NCBI GenBank assembly: GCA_902615445.1
Contig: CACMOQ010000004.1
Coordinates: 44,205 to 108,204 of the forward strand
Length of the DNA: 64,000 nucleotides
Reading direction: 5' to 3'
DNA from: an uncultured Pelagibacteraceae bacterium
GTDB taxonomy: Bacteria > Pseudomonadota > Alphaproteobacteria > Pelagibacterales > Pelagibacteraceae
Shown here: piece by piece, positions 1 to 8,214 of the stretch
Layout: each line of letters starts with the position of its first letter
How positions within the stretch are numbered: position 1 is the first letter of the stretch
Made by a program: the position numbers and the translations under genes
Notes under the pieces: generated by a model
What the model saw: only the letters and a program-made list of their open reading frames with translations
What the model was told of the DNA's origin: nothing
Databases searched by the model: none

Positions 1-726
1 TATTTTTTACCAAGGCATGGAAGAGGACATTATATATCTCCTTCAAAAATTAATTTTAGAGCCAATATAGATGCTCTTAAACAATTAGGCGTCACAGACA
101 TAGTATCAGTTTCTGCTGTTGGTTCTTTAAAAGAGAATTTGCCGCCAGGAAAATTTGTTATTGTTGATCAGTTTATTGATCGTACTTTTGCCAGAGAGAA
201 AACATTTTTTGATAATGAAATTGTTGCACATGTCTCGATGGCACATCCAACATCTAATGGTTTAATGAATGCTTGTGAGGAGGCAATTAAAAAAGAAAAA
301 ATTGAATATCAAAGAAATGGAACATATGTTGTTATGGAAGGACCACAATTTTCAACATTAGCGGAATCAAATTTATATAGATCGTGGAAGGCAGATGTAA
401 TTGGTATGACAAACATGCCTGAAGCAAAACTGGCAAGAGAAGCAGAGATAAGATACGCTTCTGTTTCGATGGTTACGGATTATGATTGTTGGCATCCAGA
501 TCATGCAAATGTCGATGTTCAACAAGTAATCAAAGTTCTTCTAGGAAATGCAGTAAAAGCTAAAAACATGATAAAAAATTTAATAGAAAATTTTGAAAAT
601 CATATTGATCCTAACGATCCAACTAACAATTGTTTAGATGTAGCAATAATAACCTCACCTGAAAAAAGAACTAAAAAAACAATAGATAAGCTCAAAACAG
701 TTGCTGGTAGAGTTTTAAATAAATGA
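1..726 (+). CDS. mtnP: S-methyl-5'-thioadenosine phosphorylase, 5' end cut by window
   Basis: Phosphorolysis of methylthioadenosine (MTA) to adenine and methylthioribose-1-phosphate. The frame is open from base 1: the window starts inside the protein at YFLPRHGRGH, the phosphate/purine-binding segment of MTA phosphorylases. The ORF-track start at 139 is only an internal TTG. VVMEGPQFSTLAES and the MVTDYDCWH segment are typical of the PNP/MTAP family. About 50 N-terminal residues should lie upstream. Its stop overlaps the mtnA start by 4 nt (ATGA), so the two are probably translationally coupled. The operon also holds spermidine synthase, the source of MTA. Confidence 0.93.
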   Translation, partial: YFLPRHGRGHYISPSKINFRANIDALKQLGVTDIVSVSAVGSLKENLPPGKFVIVDQFIDRTFAREKTFFDNEIVAHVSMAHPTSNGLMNACEEAIKKEKIEYQRNGTYVVMEGPQFSTLAESNLYRSWKADVIGMTNMPEAKLAREAEIRYASVSMVTDYDCWHPDHANVDVQQVIKVLLGNAVKAKNMIKNLIENFENHIDPNDPTNNCLDVAIITSPEKRTKKTIDKLKTVAGRVLNK

Positions 727-1793
727 GAATAGAAGGAAAAGAATATCGTACTATCTGGTTTGAAAATAATATTGTAAAAATTATTGATCAAACAAAACTT
801 CCTCACCAATTTATAATAAAAGATCTTAAAACCGTTAAGAATGCAATAAACGCAATTAAATTAATGGAAGTAAGAGGTGCACCTTTAATAGGAGCAACTG
901 CTGCTTATGGCTTGGTTTTAGCAATTATTGAAAATAATGATCAATCATTTTTAGAGAAATCTGCAGAAGATTTAATTAGTTCAAGACCAACAGCAATAAA
1001 TTTAAAGTGGTCTGTTGATAGAATGATGAAAAAATTATCAGGCGTTAATAGTGATAAAATCTTAGAAATAGCTTTAAATGAAGCAAAAGATATTTGTGAG
1101 GAGGATATAAAATTTTGTAAAAATATAGGATTAAATGGTCTTAAAATTATAGAGGAAATTTTTAGTAAAAAAAAAGATACGGTTAATATATTAACTCATT
1201 GTAATGCAGGGTGGCTTGCAACAATTAATTGGGGAACAGCAACTTCTCCAATTTATCATGCACACAAAAAAGGAATTCCAGTTCATGTTTGGGCAGATGA
1301 AACTAGGCCAAGAAATCAAGGAGCAAATCTAACTTCTTATGAATTAAACGAAGAAGGAATTAAGAACACAATCATTGCAGATAATACAGGTGGTATATTA
1401 ATGCAAAGAGGTGAAGTTGATATGTGTATTGTTGGAACAGATAGAACTCTAGCCAATGGAGATGTTTGTAATAAAGTTGGAACTTATCTTAAAGCACTTG
1501 CAGCTCATGATAATGATATTCCTTTTTATGTTGCACTACCAAGTTCAACAATTGATTGGAATATAAAAAATCATAAAGATATTCCAATAGAGCAGAGAAA
1601 TTCAGATGAATTATCTTCTGTTGAAGGTTTAGATGAAAAAGGAGATATAAAAAAAATACAAATTTATCCAAAAAAAAGTAAAGCTATAAATTTAGCTTTT
1701 GATGTAACACCTGCAAAATATGTTACAGGATTAATTACCGAAAAAGGTGTATGTGAAGCATCGGAAAAAGGACTTAAAGAATTATTTAAATGA
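723..1793 (+). CDS. mtnA: Methylthioribose-1-phosphate isomerase
   Basis: Isomerises methylthioribose-1-phosphate to methylthioribulose-1-phosphate. 356 aa, normal for this eIF2B-like family. Visible family motifs are VRGAPLIGATAAYG (about residue 50), the catalytic-cysteine segment THCNAGWLAT (about 160), and GTDRTLANGDVCNKVGTY with the catalytic Asp (about 240). Downstream, FYVALPSSTID is also typical. It overlaps mtnP by 4 nt upstream and the class II aldolase gene by 4 nt downstream. The tight coupling suggests one mRNA handling MTA step by step. The related ribose-1,5-bisphosphate isomerase is less likely given the mtnP neighbour. Confidence 0.93.
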   Translation: MRIEGKEYRTIWFENNIVKIIDQTKLPHQFIIKDLKTVKNAINAIKLMEVRGAPLIGATAAYGLVLAIIENNDQSFLEKSAEDLISSRPTAINLKWSVDRMMKKLSGVNSDKILEIALNEAKDICEEDIKFCKNIGLNGLKIIEEIFSKKKDTVNILTHCNAGWLATINWGTATSPIYHAHKKGIPVHVWADETRPRNQGANLTSYELNEEGIKNTIIADNTGGILMQRGEVDMCIVGTDRTLANGDVCNKVGTYLKALAAHDNDIPFYVALPSSTIDWNIKNHKDIPIEQRNSDELSSVEGLDEKGDIKKIQIYPKKSKAINLAFDVTPAKYVTGLITEKGVCEASEKGLKELFK

Positions 1794-2443
1794 AGAATTT
1801 AGAACAAAGAAATCAAATTATTGAATATTCATTAAAATTAAATTCTACAAATCTCTCACCTCTTAGGTCGGGCAATATATCATTAAGGGGAATAGAAGAT
1901 GATATTGAGGGATATTTAATTACTCCATCAGGAAAAAAATATGAAACATTAAAACCTGAAGATATTGTTTTTATGGGTTTAAATGAGGATGAAAAAAACG
2001 ACCCAACTAAAAAACCATCTTCTGAATGGAGATTTCATCGAGATATTTATAAAAATAAAAAAGAGGCACATGCTATTGTTCATGCTCATTCTCCACACGC
2101 AACGGCTGTATCTTCACATGGAAAACCCATTCCACCTTTTCATTACATGATTGCTCTTGCAGGAGGAGATGACATTAAGTGTGCTGAATACGCGACTTTT
2201 GGAACTAAAGAGTTATCTAAAAATGTTATCAAATCTCTAGAAAATAGATCTGCATGTTTAATGTCTAATCACGGCCAGGTTGCTTTTGGAAAAAATCTTG
2301 ATGATGCATTTGAACTAGCACAAGAGATAGAAAATATTTGTCATCAATACACTATTGCTTTAAAATTAGGTCAACCTAAGATACTTTCATTTGAAGAAAT
2401 GAAAAAAGTTTTAGATAAAGCTAAAAACTATAAAAAAGGGTAA
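1790..2443 (+). CDS. Class II aldolase (methylthioribulose-1-phosphate or fuculose-1-phosphate type)
   Basis: 217-aa zinc-dependent class II aldolase/adducin-family protein. Seen: RSGNISLR near the N terminus (phosphate site), the acidic residue in SSEWRFH, the metal ligands HAHSPHAT (about residue 100) and the late ligand in SNHGQVAFG. Placed after mtnP-mtnA, it probably cleaves methylthioribulose-1-phosphate (or its demethylthiolated analogue) to DHAP plus an aldehyde, as in the described DHAP shunt. MtnB dehydratase belongs to the same superfamily, but no mtnC, mtnD or mtnE lies beside it, which favours an aldolase. The mtnA overlap is ATGA, and speD-speE starts 1 nt after its stop. Confidence 0.75.
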   Translation: MKNLEQRNQIIEYSLKLNSTNLSPLRSGNISLRGIEDDIEGYLITPSGKKYETLKPEDIVFMGLNEDEKNDPTKKPSSEWRFHRDIYKNKKEAHAIVHAHSPHATAVSSHGKPIPPFHYMIALAGGDDIKCAEYATFGTKELSKNVIKSLENRSACLMSNHGQVAFGKNLDDAFELAQEIENICHQYTIALKLGQPKILSFEEMKKVLDKAKNYKKG

Positions 2444-2444
2444 A

Positions 2445-3485
2445 ATGATTAAAGTAGGGGAGCATATTACTTTAGATATTATAGGCACTACAAAAGAGTA
2501 TGATCCTTCAGTTTTTGAAAAAGTTATAAATAAAATTGCTAAAGCAGCAGATGTAACTATCCTTAATATTTCTAAACATAAATTTGAACCTCAGGGCTTT
2601 ACAATTTTAGCTTTATTAGCCGAAAGTCACATCAGCTTTCATACATTTCCAGAAAAAGGAATAATTAGCTTTGATTTTTTTACCTGTGGAAAAATAAGTC
2701 CATCAGTAGCAATTGACATTGTTAAAAAAGAATTTGAACATAAAAGAATTGTTAAAAAAGAATTTAATAGAGATACAAGATCTCTTTACCACGATATCTA
2801 TAGTTCACCGGGATTACAAAAATCGTATGTTGTGAATGAAGTTTTAGAAGACTTTAAATCAAAAGTTGGTCAACATATAGAAATTTTAGAATTGGAGCAG
2901 TTTGGAAAATCTTTATTTATTGATGGTGAAATTCAAGTAGCTACTTCAGATGAACATTTATACAGCTCAACTTTTGTTGGTGCTGGTTTAAAATTAAACA
3001 AAAAAAATGAGAGAGCTGCAATAATTGGTGGTGGGGATGGTGGTGTTGCAAGAGAATGTATTTCGAAAAAGTTTAACTTTATAGATTGGTATGAATTAGA
3101 TCCAGAAGTTGTTGAAGTTTGCAACAAACATCTTGGTGATATAGGAAAAAAAGCTACAGAAAAAAATTCTGTAAAATGTGTCTGGGGTGATGCTTTTAAA
3201 AGCATAAAAACAGTGAACGAGGATACATATGATCATATTTTTGTTGATTTAAATGATGACCAGTTTTGTATAGACCTTGCTTCCAAAAATATGGACTCTT
3301 TAGTTAGAATACTTAAACCAAAAGGAGTAATTACTGCACAGGTTGGAAGTCAGGATAAAAAACCTCTTCAAGTTGAAAATTGGTTGAATGTATTTAATCA
3401 TCATTTTGGAAACACTAATTTATCAAGAGTTTACATACCTAGTTTTGATTGTTCTTGGAATTTTTCTTCATCAATAAATCATTAA
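2445..3485 (+). CDS. speD-speE: SpeD-SpeE fusion: S-adenosylmethionine decarboxylase / spermidine synthase
   Basis: 346 aa carrying two activities usually encoded separately. Residues 1 to about 115 are a bacterial-type AdoMet decarboxylase: ESHISFHTFPEKG contains the pyruvoyl-precursor Ser61 and His66, and FDFFTCG contains Cys81, matching the spacing of the family. Residues from about 125 to the end are spermidine synthase: FGKSLFIDGEIQVA, the AdoMet-binding IIGGGDGGVARE, then WYELDPEVVEVC. It would make decarboxylated AdoMet and transfer the aminopropyl group to putrescine, releasing MTA for the three upstream enzymes. The ATG follows the aldolase stop by 1 nt. No ornithine or arginine decarboxylase is in the window. 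Confidence 0.93.
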   Translation: MIKVGEHITLDIIGTTKEYDPSVFEKVINKIAKAADVTILNISKHKFEPQGFTILALLAESHISFHTFPEKGIISFDFFTCGKISPSVAIDIVKKEFEHKRIVKKEFNRDTRSLYHDIYSSPGLQKSYVVNEVLEDFKSKVGQHIEILELEQFGKSLFIDGEIQVATSDEHLYSSTFVGAGLKLNKKNERAAIIGGGDGGVARECISKKFNFIDWYELDPEVVEVCNKHLGDIGKKATEKNSVKCVWGDAFKSIKTVNEDTYDHIFVDLNDDQFCIDLASKNMDSLVRILKPKGVITAQVGSQDKKPLQVENWLNVFNHHFGNTNLSRVYIPSFDCSWNFSSSINH

Positions 3486-3546
3486 TTTTTTCTTTTTAAT
3501 ATCCACAATCTGTGAAATACTATTTTTTTTATTAAAGGAGATAACA

Positions 3547-4374
3547 ATGAATATATTCAAGAAAACTATTTTTTCAGTTTTACTTTCTCTATTGGTAATG
3601 GGAAATGTTAATGCTGATAAAATAAGAATTGGAACAGAGGGTGCTTATCCTCCATGGAACTCAAAAAATGAAGCAGGTAAGTTAATTGGTTTTGAAGTTG
3701 AATTAGCTTACACACTTTGTAGATACATTGGACAGCAATGTGTAATAGTTGAGCAAGACTGGGACGGGATGATACCAGCGTTAATCATGAGAAAGTTTGA
3801 TGCAATAATGGCAGGTATGTCAATTACTGCAGAAAGACAAAAGGCTATTAGTTTTTCTCAAGGATATGCTGATGAAGTTGCATCTTTAGCAGTCATGAAA
3901 GGTTCTAGCCTAGAAGGTTTGGATACATCTGCTGGGATAAATCTTACTAAACCAAATGCTGCAGCTAAAAAAGATCTTAAAACACTTACTGCTGCATTAG
4001 CAGGTAAAACTGTTTGTGTACAAACTGCTACAATTCACCAAAACTTTTTAGATTCTGGCGATGTTGGAAAAGTAAATGTAAGAACTTATAAAACACAAGA
4101 TGAAGTTAACTTAGATTTAGCATCAGGAAGATGTGATGCTGCATTAGCTGCTGCAGTTGCATTTAGCGATTATGCAGAAAAATCTGGTAAGCCAGTTGTC
4201 TTAACTGGACCAACTTTTTCAGGTGGTGCATTTGGAAACGGCGTTGGAGTAGGTATTAGAAAAGATGATACTGAACTTTTAAAAAAGTTTAACTCCGCTA
4301 TCAATAAAGCAAGAAAAAACGGAGACATTAGTAGAATTGCTACTAAGTGGTTTGGTTTCGACGCTTCTATGTAA
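3547..4374 (+). CDS. Polar amino-acid ABC transporter, periplasmic binding protein
   Basis: 275-aa family-3 extracellular solute-binding protein. Signal peptide: positively charged start, hydrophobic core, predicted cleavage after GNVNA. The mature part begins DKIRIGTEGAYPPWN and carries the family signature GFEVELAYTLC, then WDGMIPALIMRKFDAIMAGMSIT. It probably binds basic or opine-like amino acids (HisJ/OccT branch), but the ligand is not readable from sequence. A good Shine-Dalgarno (aaaggag) precedes the ATG by 6 nt. Two permease genes follow after a hairpin; no ATPase gene is adjacent. Confidence 0.9.
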   Translation: MNIFKKTIFSVLLSLLVMGNVNADKIRIGTEGAYPPWNSKNEAGKLIGFEVELAYTLCRYIGQQCVIVEQDWDGMIPALIMRKFDAIMAGMSITAERQKAISFSQGYADEVASLAVMKGSSLEGLDTSAGINLTKPNAAAKKDLKTLTAALAGKTVCVQTATIHQNFLDSGDVGKVNVRTYKTQDEVNLDLASGRCDAALAAAVAFSDYAEKSGKPVVLTGPTFSGGAFGNGVGVGIRKDDTELLKKFNSAINKARKNGDISRIATKWFGFDASM

Positions 4375-4387
4375 TTAAATTTTCGAT

Positions 4388-4414
4388 TTGGCGACTATCA
4401 TGTATAGTCGCCAA
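4388..4414 (+). terminator. 10-bp inverted repeat between binding-protein and permease genes
   Basis: TTGGCGACTA, a 7-nt loop, then TAGTCGCCAA: a perfect 10-bp stem in AT-rich sequence. There is no T-run after it, and the permease ATG begins 5 nt beyond the stem. It is therefore more likely an mRNA 3'-stabilising or translation-limiting hairpin than a full terminator. Such elements often raise binding protein over permease output. Confidence 0.7.
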
Positions 4415-4419
4415 TCTGT

Positions 4420-5112
4420 ATGGAACTTCTAGCATTTGGAGATACTGGTTGGGGTGATGAACTGTTTTACGCAACCTTGATGACCATAGCTGTTTCAATA
4501 ACAGCAATGTTTATAGGTTTTCTCTTTGCATTAATCTTTACCCCATTAAAATTATCTAAAAATAAGTTTTTAAATTTTATCGCCAATTCTTACACAACCA
4601 TAATAAGAGGTGTTCCAGAATTATTAGTCATTTACCTTTTCTTTTTTGGCGGTACTGGTGCAGTTATGTTTGTTGCATCAATATTTGGTTATAATAAATA
4701 TATTGAAATAAATGCATTCATTACAGGTGCATTTGCAATTGGAATAATTTCCGGTGCTTATTCAACAGAGGTCTTTAGAGGAGCCATTCAATCAGTCGAC
4801 AAAGGTCAGTTTGAAGCTGCCAATGTATTAGGTCTAAATAAATTTGGAAAATTTTTTAAGATTATTTTACCTCAGACATTAAGATTAGCTATTCCAAATC
4901 TAAGTAATGTTTGGCAAATAACACTCAAAGATACCTCACTAATTTCAGTTACTGGTTTAGTTGAAATAATGAGACAATCCTATATTGCTGCTGGATCAAC
5001 AAGAGACCCATTGTTTTTTTATTCATTTGCTGCAGTTTTATATTTATTACTTACTTTTGTTAGCATGAAATTAATCAATAGATTAGAAGTTAGATATAGT
5101 AGGGGGTATTAA
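4420..5112 (+). CDS. Amino-acid ABC transporter permease (HisQ/OccQ type)
   Basis: 230-aa inner-membrane permease of the polar amino-acid family (HisM/HisQ). About five hydrophobic segments are visible. The family motif IIRGVPELLVIYLFFFGG is near residue 65, and the cytoplasmic coupling loop is FRGAIQSVDKGQFEAANVLGLN (EAA loop). No Shine-Dalgarno is seen, because the 10-bp hairpin occupies the space before the ATG; translation may depend on the upstream gene. The stop overlaps the next permease start by 1 nt (TAATG). Forms a heterodimer with the next gene product. Confidence 0.9.
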   Translation: MELLAFGDTGWGDELFYATLMTIAVSITAMFIGFLFALIFTPLKLSKNKFLNFIANSYTTIIRGVPELLVIYLFFFGGTGAVMFVASIFGYNKYIEINAFITGAFAIGIISGAYSTEVFRGAIQSVDKGQFEAANVLGLNKFGKFFKIILPQTLRLAIPNLSNVWQITLKDTSLISVTGLVEIMRQSYIAAGSTRDPLFFYSFAAVLYLLLTFVSMKLINRLEVRYSRGY

Positions 5113-5783
5113 TGGATCTTGAATTAATGATTAATAGTTTCCCTAAATTATTAAGTGCAGCAGTCATAACTTTAAAACTTCTTTCAGTTTCTCTAATAAT
5201 AGGATTATTTATTGGATTATTTTTTGCAATTCTTAGATTAAATAAGAATATATTTATAAGTAAATTTGCCTATGGATATTCTTATGTTTTTAGAGGCACA
5301 CCACTTTTAGTACAAATTTTTATAATTTATTTTGGATTAGGTCAGATTGAATATTTAAGATCGACAGTTTTATGGGTAATTTTGAAAAAACCATATTGGT
5401 GTGCAATTATTGCTTTTGCTCTTAACACAGGTGCTTACACTTCAGAGATATTTAGATCAGCATTTCAAACAATTAAACCTGGAATAATAGAGGCAGGTAA
5501 AAGCCTGGGTATCTCAAATAAAATAATCTTTTATAAAGTTCAGATACCTATCGCTATCAGACAATCTTTACCAGCTTATGGAAACGAAATTATTCTAATG
5601 ATGAAAGGAACTTCTTTAGCCAGTACAGTCACCATAATGGATCTTACAGGTGTTGCAAAATATATAATATCAACAACTTTTAAACCAATTGAAGTTTTTA
5701 TTGTTGCGGGGGGTATTTATCTATTTATGACTTTTATAATTCACAATTTAATCAAGTTTTTAGAAAAAAAATATAGTTATTAA
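5112..5783 (+). CDS. Amino-acid ABC transporter permease (HisM/OccM type)
   Basis: 223-aa second permease of the same importer. It has hydrophobic membrane segments, the motif YVFRGTPLLVQIFIIYFG near residue 60, and the EAA coupling loop FRSAFQTIKPGIIEAGKSLG. Its ATG is shared with the previous stop (TAATG), giving tight translational coupling. The gene ends in a convergent overlap of 4 nt with the minus-strand DUF6165 gene. The ATP-binding subunit expected in this family is not in this cluster, so it must come from elsewhere in the genome. Confidence 0.9.
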   Translation: MDLELMINSFPKLLSAAVITLKLLSVSLIIGLFIGLFFAILRLNKNIFISKFAYGYSYVFRGTPLLVQIFIIYFGLGQIEYLRSTVLWVILKKPYWCAIIAFALNTGAYTSEIFRSAFQTIKPGIIEAGKSLGISNKIIFYKVQIPIAIRQSLPAYGNEIILMMKGTSLASTVTIMDLTGVAKYIISTTFKPIEVFIVAGGIYLFMTFIIHNLIKFLEKKYSY

Positions 5784-6169
5784 TATTTTGTATATTCTTT
5801 AATTTCTTTTATTTTTGAACCAGTGTGATTATTAATTTCTAATTTTATTTTAGCACGGTCGTCATTAAAAAAATGAACATCTCTGGATAGTTTAATGAAT
5901 TTTTCTCCAAAATCTTTTTCTTTTTCACATAATCTTTTTTCATCTTCAATTAACCAAAGCTTAGCGTTAATTTCTTTAAGTGATTGGTAGAGTTTTTTGA
6001 GTTTATCATCATAATTTACATTTTTCTCTAATTGATCTCTTAAAATAGAATGCTCGTTATCAATAAATTTTAACTTTTCATTATCTTTTATCTTTTCCTT
6101 TTTAATCTCTAAAATTGAAATTTTATCTAAAAGTTCTCCAATTGAAACTTCTACTATAATTTTATTCAT
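5780..6169 (-). CDS. DUF6165-like hypothetical protein
   Basis: 129 aa, lysine-rich and mostly helical. The start MNKIIVEVSIGELLDKISILEIKKEKI resembles the conserved N terminus of the DUF6165 family (VSxGELIDKITILEIK); I assign it by that motif only. The middle (LRDQLEKNVNYDDKLKKLYQSLKEINAKLWLIED) looks like paired helices or a short coiled coil. Function is unknown. It faces away from a GT9 glycosyltransferase across a 32-nt gap, and genes of this family are often seen with glycosyltransferases. It overlaps the permease gene end by 4 nt. Confidence 0.7.
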   Translation of the reverse strand: MNKIIVEVSIGELLDKISILEIKKEKIKDNEKLKFIDNEHSILRDQLEKNVNYDDKLKKLYQSLKEINAKLWLIEDEKRLCEKEKDFGEKFIKLSRDVHFFNDDRAKIKLEINNHTGSKIKEIKEYTKY

Positions 6170-6201
6170 AAAATTTAATACTGTGCTATCTTGTTATAAA
6201 T

Positions 6202-7140
6202 ATGTCTAACATTTTAATTATAAAACACGGATCATTAGGAGATATAGCTCAAGCGAGTGGTGCTATTCAAGACATATCTGAGAATCATAAAAATAGTAAA
6301 ATATATTTAATGACAACAAAACCTTACTTTGAATTATTCAAGAAAAATCCCTACGTAAATGAGGTTATCTTAGATAAAAGATTACCAAAATATAATTTAA
6401 TCTATTTATATTTTTTAATGCGAGATCTTAAGAAGTATAATTTTACAAAAGTTTTTGATCTTCAAAACTCCTCAAGGACCTCTTTTTATAAAAATATACT
6501 TTTTCCAAAAGCCAACAAAAATATTTGGTCTAGTACCAAAACAACTTTACCAGAGGACACAAATAAAGAAAAATTTGATAAAGGCTCAGTGCTAGATAGA
6601 TTTAACCATCAATTAAAAGATTCTGGATTAAATACAATTAACACACTTAAACCCAATTTTAGTTGGGCTTGCTCAGAAATTGATGAAATAAAAAGAAAAT
6701 ATGATTTACAAAAATATATTCTATTATTTCCTTTTTGTTCTCAACATCTATCTGTTAAAAAATGGCCTTACTTCGATGAGCTTATTAAATTAATTAAAGA
6801 CAAGTTTGAAACAGATTATAAAGTTATTATAGCACCCGGTCCCAAAGAAATAATTGAAGCTAAAAAATTTGATGCAAAAATTATTTTGGATAATGATAAA
6901 GCCTTAAACGTGTCTCAATTAACATCTCTAATCAAGGAAAGCTCTTTTGTAGTTGCTAACGATACTGGTCCAGCACACATAGCCGCGCATGTTGCAGCAA
7001 AAGGCTTAACTTTGTTTGGAAAACACACTACTGCTCATAAAGTAAGTATTGAAAGAGAAAATTTTAAATCAATACAAGTGACAGATTTGAATAATCTAAG
7101 TGCCAATAAAGTTTTTGAAAGGTTATTAAATTTATTGTAA
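6202..7140 (+). CDS. Glycosyltransferase family 9 (heptosyltransferase-like)
   Basis: 312 aa, GT-B fold. The N terminus ILIIKHGSLGDIAQASGAIQDI is the acceptor-side motif of ADP-heptose:LPS heptosyltransferases. The C-terminal donor site is VANDTGPAHIAAHVAAKGLTLFGKHTT. It probably transfers a heptose-like sugar to a lipid-linked or lipopolysaccharide core glycan at the cytoplasmic membrane face. Acceptor and donor cannot be told from sequence. Its 3' end overlaps the minus-strand GT4 gene by 9 nt. Confidence 0.85.
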   Translation: MSNILIIKHGSLGDIAQASGAIQDISENHKNSKIYLMTTKPYFELFKKNPYVNEVILDKRLPKYNLIYLYFLMRDLKKYNFTKVFDLQNSSRTSFYKNILFPKANKNIWSSTKTTLPEDTNKEKFDKGSVLDRFNHQLKDSGLNTINTLKPNFSWACSEIDEIKRKYDLQKYILLFPFCSQHLSVKKWPYFDELIKLIKDKFETDYKVIIAPGPKEIIEAKKFDAKIILDNDKALNVSQLTSLIKESSFVVANDTGPAHIAAHVAAKGLTLFGKHTTAHKVSIERENFKSIQVTDLNNLSANKVFERLLNLL

Positions 7141-8214
7141 TATTTTTTTGTAGCCTTCTATAATGTTGGGCCAACTAAACTTAGAGGAATATTCTTTAGC
7201 ATTTTTACCCAACTCCAAATATTTTTTATTCTTTAACATTGAACTTAAAGATGAATAAATATCTTCTAGCTCATTTCCATCACAAATTAATCCTGTTGCA
7301 TCATGTTTGATAGCATCAGAAGCACCTCCATCTTTACCACCTAACGAAGCAACACCGTATTGAGCAGCTTCTATATAAGCTATTCCGAAACCCTCGACAG
7401 AATTTTTGTGAATAATTGATGGCATTACAAATATATTTGACTTTGCTATTAAAGCATTTTTTAGATCATCACTAATTTCTTTAAAGAACATTACCTGTGA
7501 ACCTAAATCAAGTTCTTTTACTAAGTTCTTAATATTTTTTTCCTCATCACCATAACCTATACAAATATAAACTATGTTTGAATAAATTTGTTTTAAGTTT
7601 CTTAGAGCCATTAATACTTTTTCATGATTTTTTCTTTTGTCAAATCTCGAAACAGTAATGAGACGTGGCGCTTTTATCTTTAATAAACTTTCAACTTTAT
7701 CTAAAGATTTTTTATCCAGTTCTTTGGGGAGGGGTACTCCAGGGTTAATAACTACAGTTTTAGAAGGATTAATGCCAATACTAATTGCTAAGTTTTTGGT
7801 ATACTCAGAATTCGCAATTACTTTATCAACTTTATTTAATACTTTTATAATCCTCTTATTTTGCGAACTATCTTTTAGATGATTAATTTCTTTACCGTGA
7901 ATTAGACAATATTTCTTTTTACTTGATTTGATTAACTCTAAACTTTTCCAATGATCGGCTATAATTCCTTGAACTTTATTATCTTTAAGAAACTCATTAA
8001 TTAATTGAGCTTTTCTTATCTTTCTTAAAAATTTTATTCCACCAATTCTTTCAATAGAAAAATTTACATTATCGTCGAATTCTTTATGATTTTTATGGTA
8101 ATCAGCAAAAACTTTAATCATAAAGTTTTTTGACATCTCTCTTGAGAGACCCCACATTAAACTTTGCATTCCCCCTACTTCTGGAGGGAAAGATCTTGTA
8201 GTAATCAAATACAT
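7132..8214 (-). CDS. Glycosyltransferase family 4
   Basis: 360 aa, GT-B fold. N-terminal acceptor loop is RSFPPEVGGMQSLMWGLSREM; the C-terminal nucleotide-sugar site has RFDKRKNHEKVLMAL, then the E-x7-E region SVEGFGIAYIEAAQYG and GLICDG. Likely adds a hexose in surface polysaccharide or glycolipid assembly. The start is joined to the upstream thioredoxin-like gene by a 1-nt overlap, so the two are co-transcribed. It converges on the GT9 gene. Confidence 0.88.
   Translation of the reverse strand: MYLITTRSFPPEVGGMQSLMWGLSREMSKNFMIKVFADYHKNHKEFDDNVNFSIERIGGIKFLRKIRKAQLINEFLKDNKVQGIIADHWKSLELIKSSKKKYCLIHGKEINHLKDSSQNKRIIKVLNKVDKVIANSEYTKNLAISIGINPSKTVVINPGVPLPKELDKKSLDKVESLLKIKAPRLITVSRFDKRKNHEKVLMALRNLKQIYSNIVYICIGYGDEEKNIKNLVKELDLGSQVMFFKEISDDLKNALIAKSNIFVMPSIIHKNSVEGFGIAYIEAAQYGVASLGGKDGGASDAIKHDATGLICDGNELEDIYSSLSSMLKNKKYLELGKNAKEYSSKFSWPNIIEGYKKILQ

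Noticed and set aside
139-726. ORF-track start of the MTA phosphorylase at 139
   Set aside because: The frame is open to base 1 and encodes the conserved PRHGRGH segment upstream; 139 is an internal TTG.
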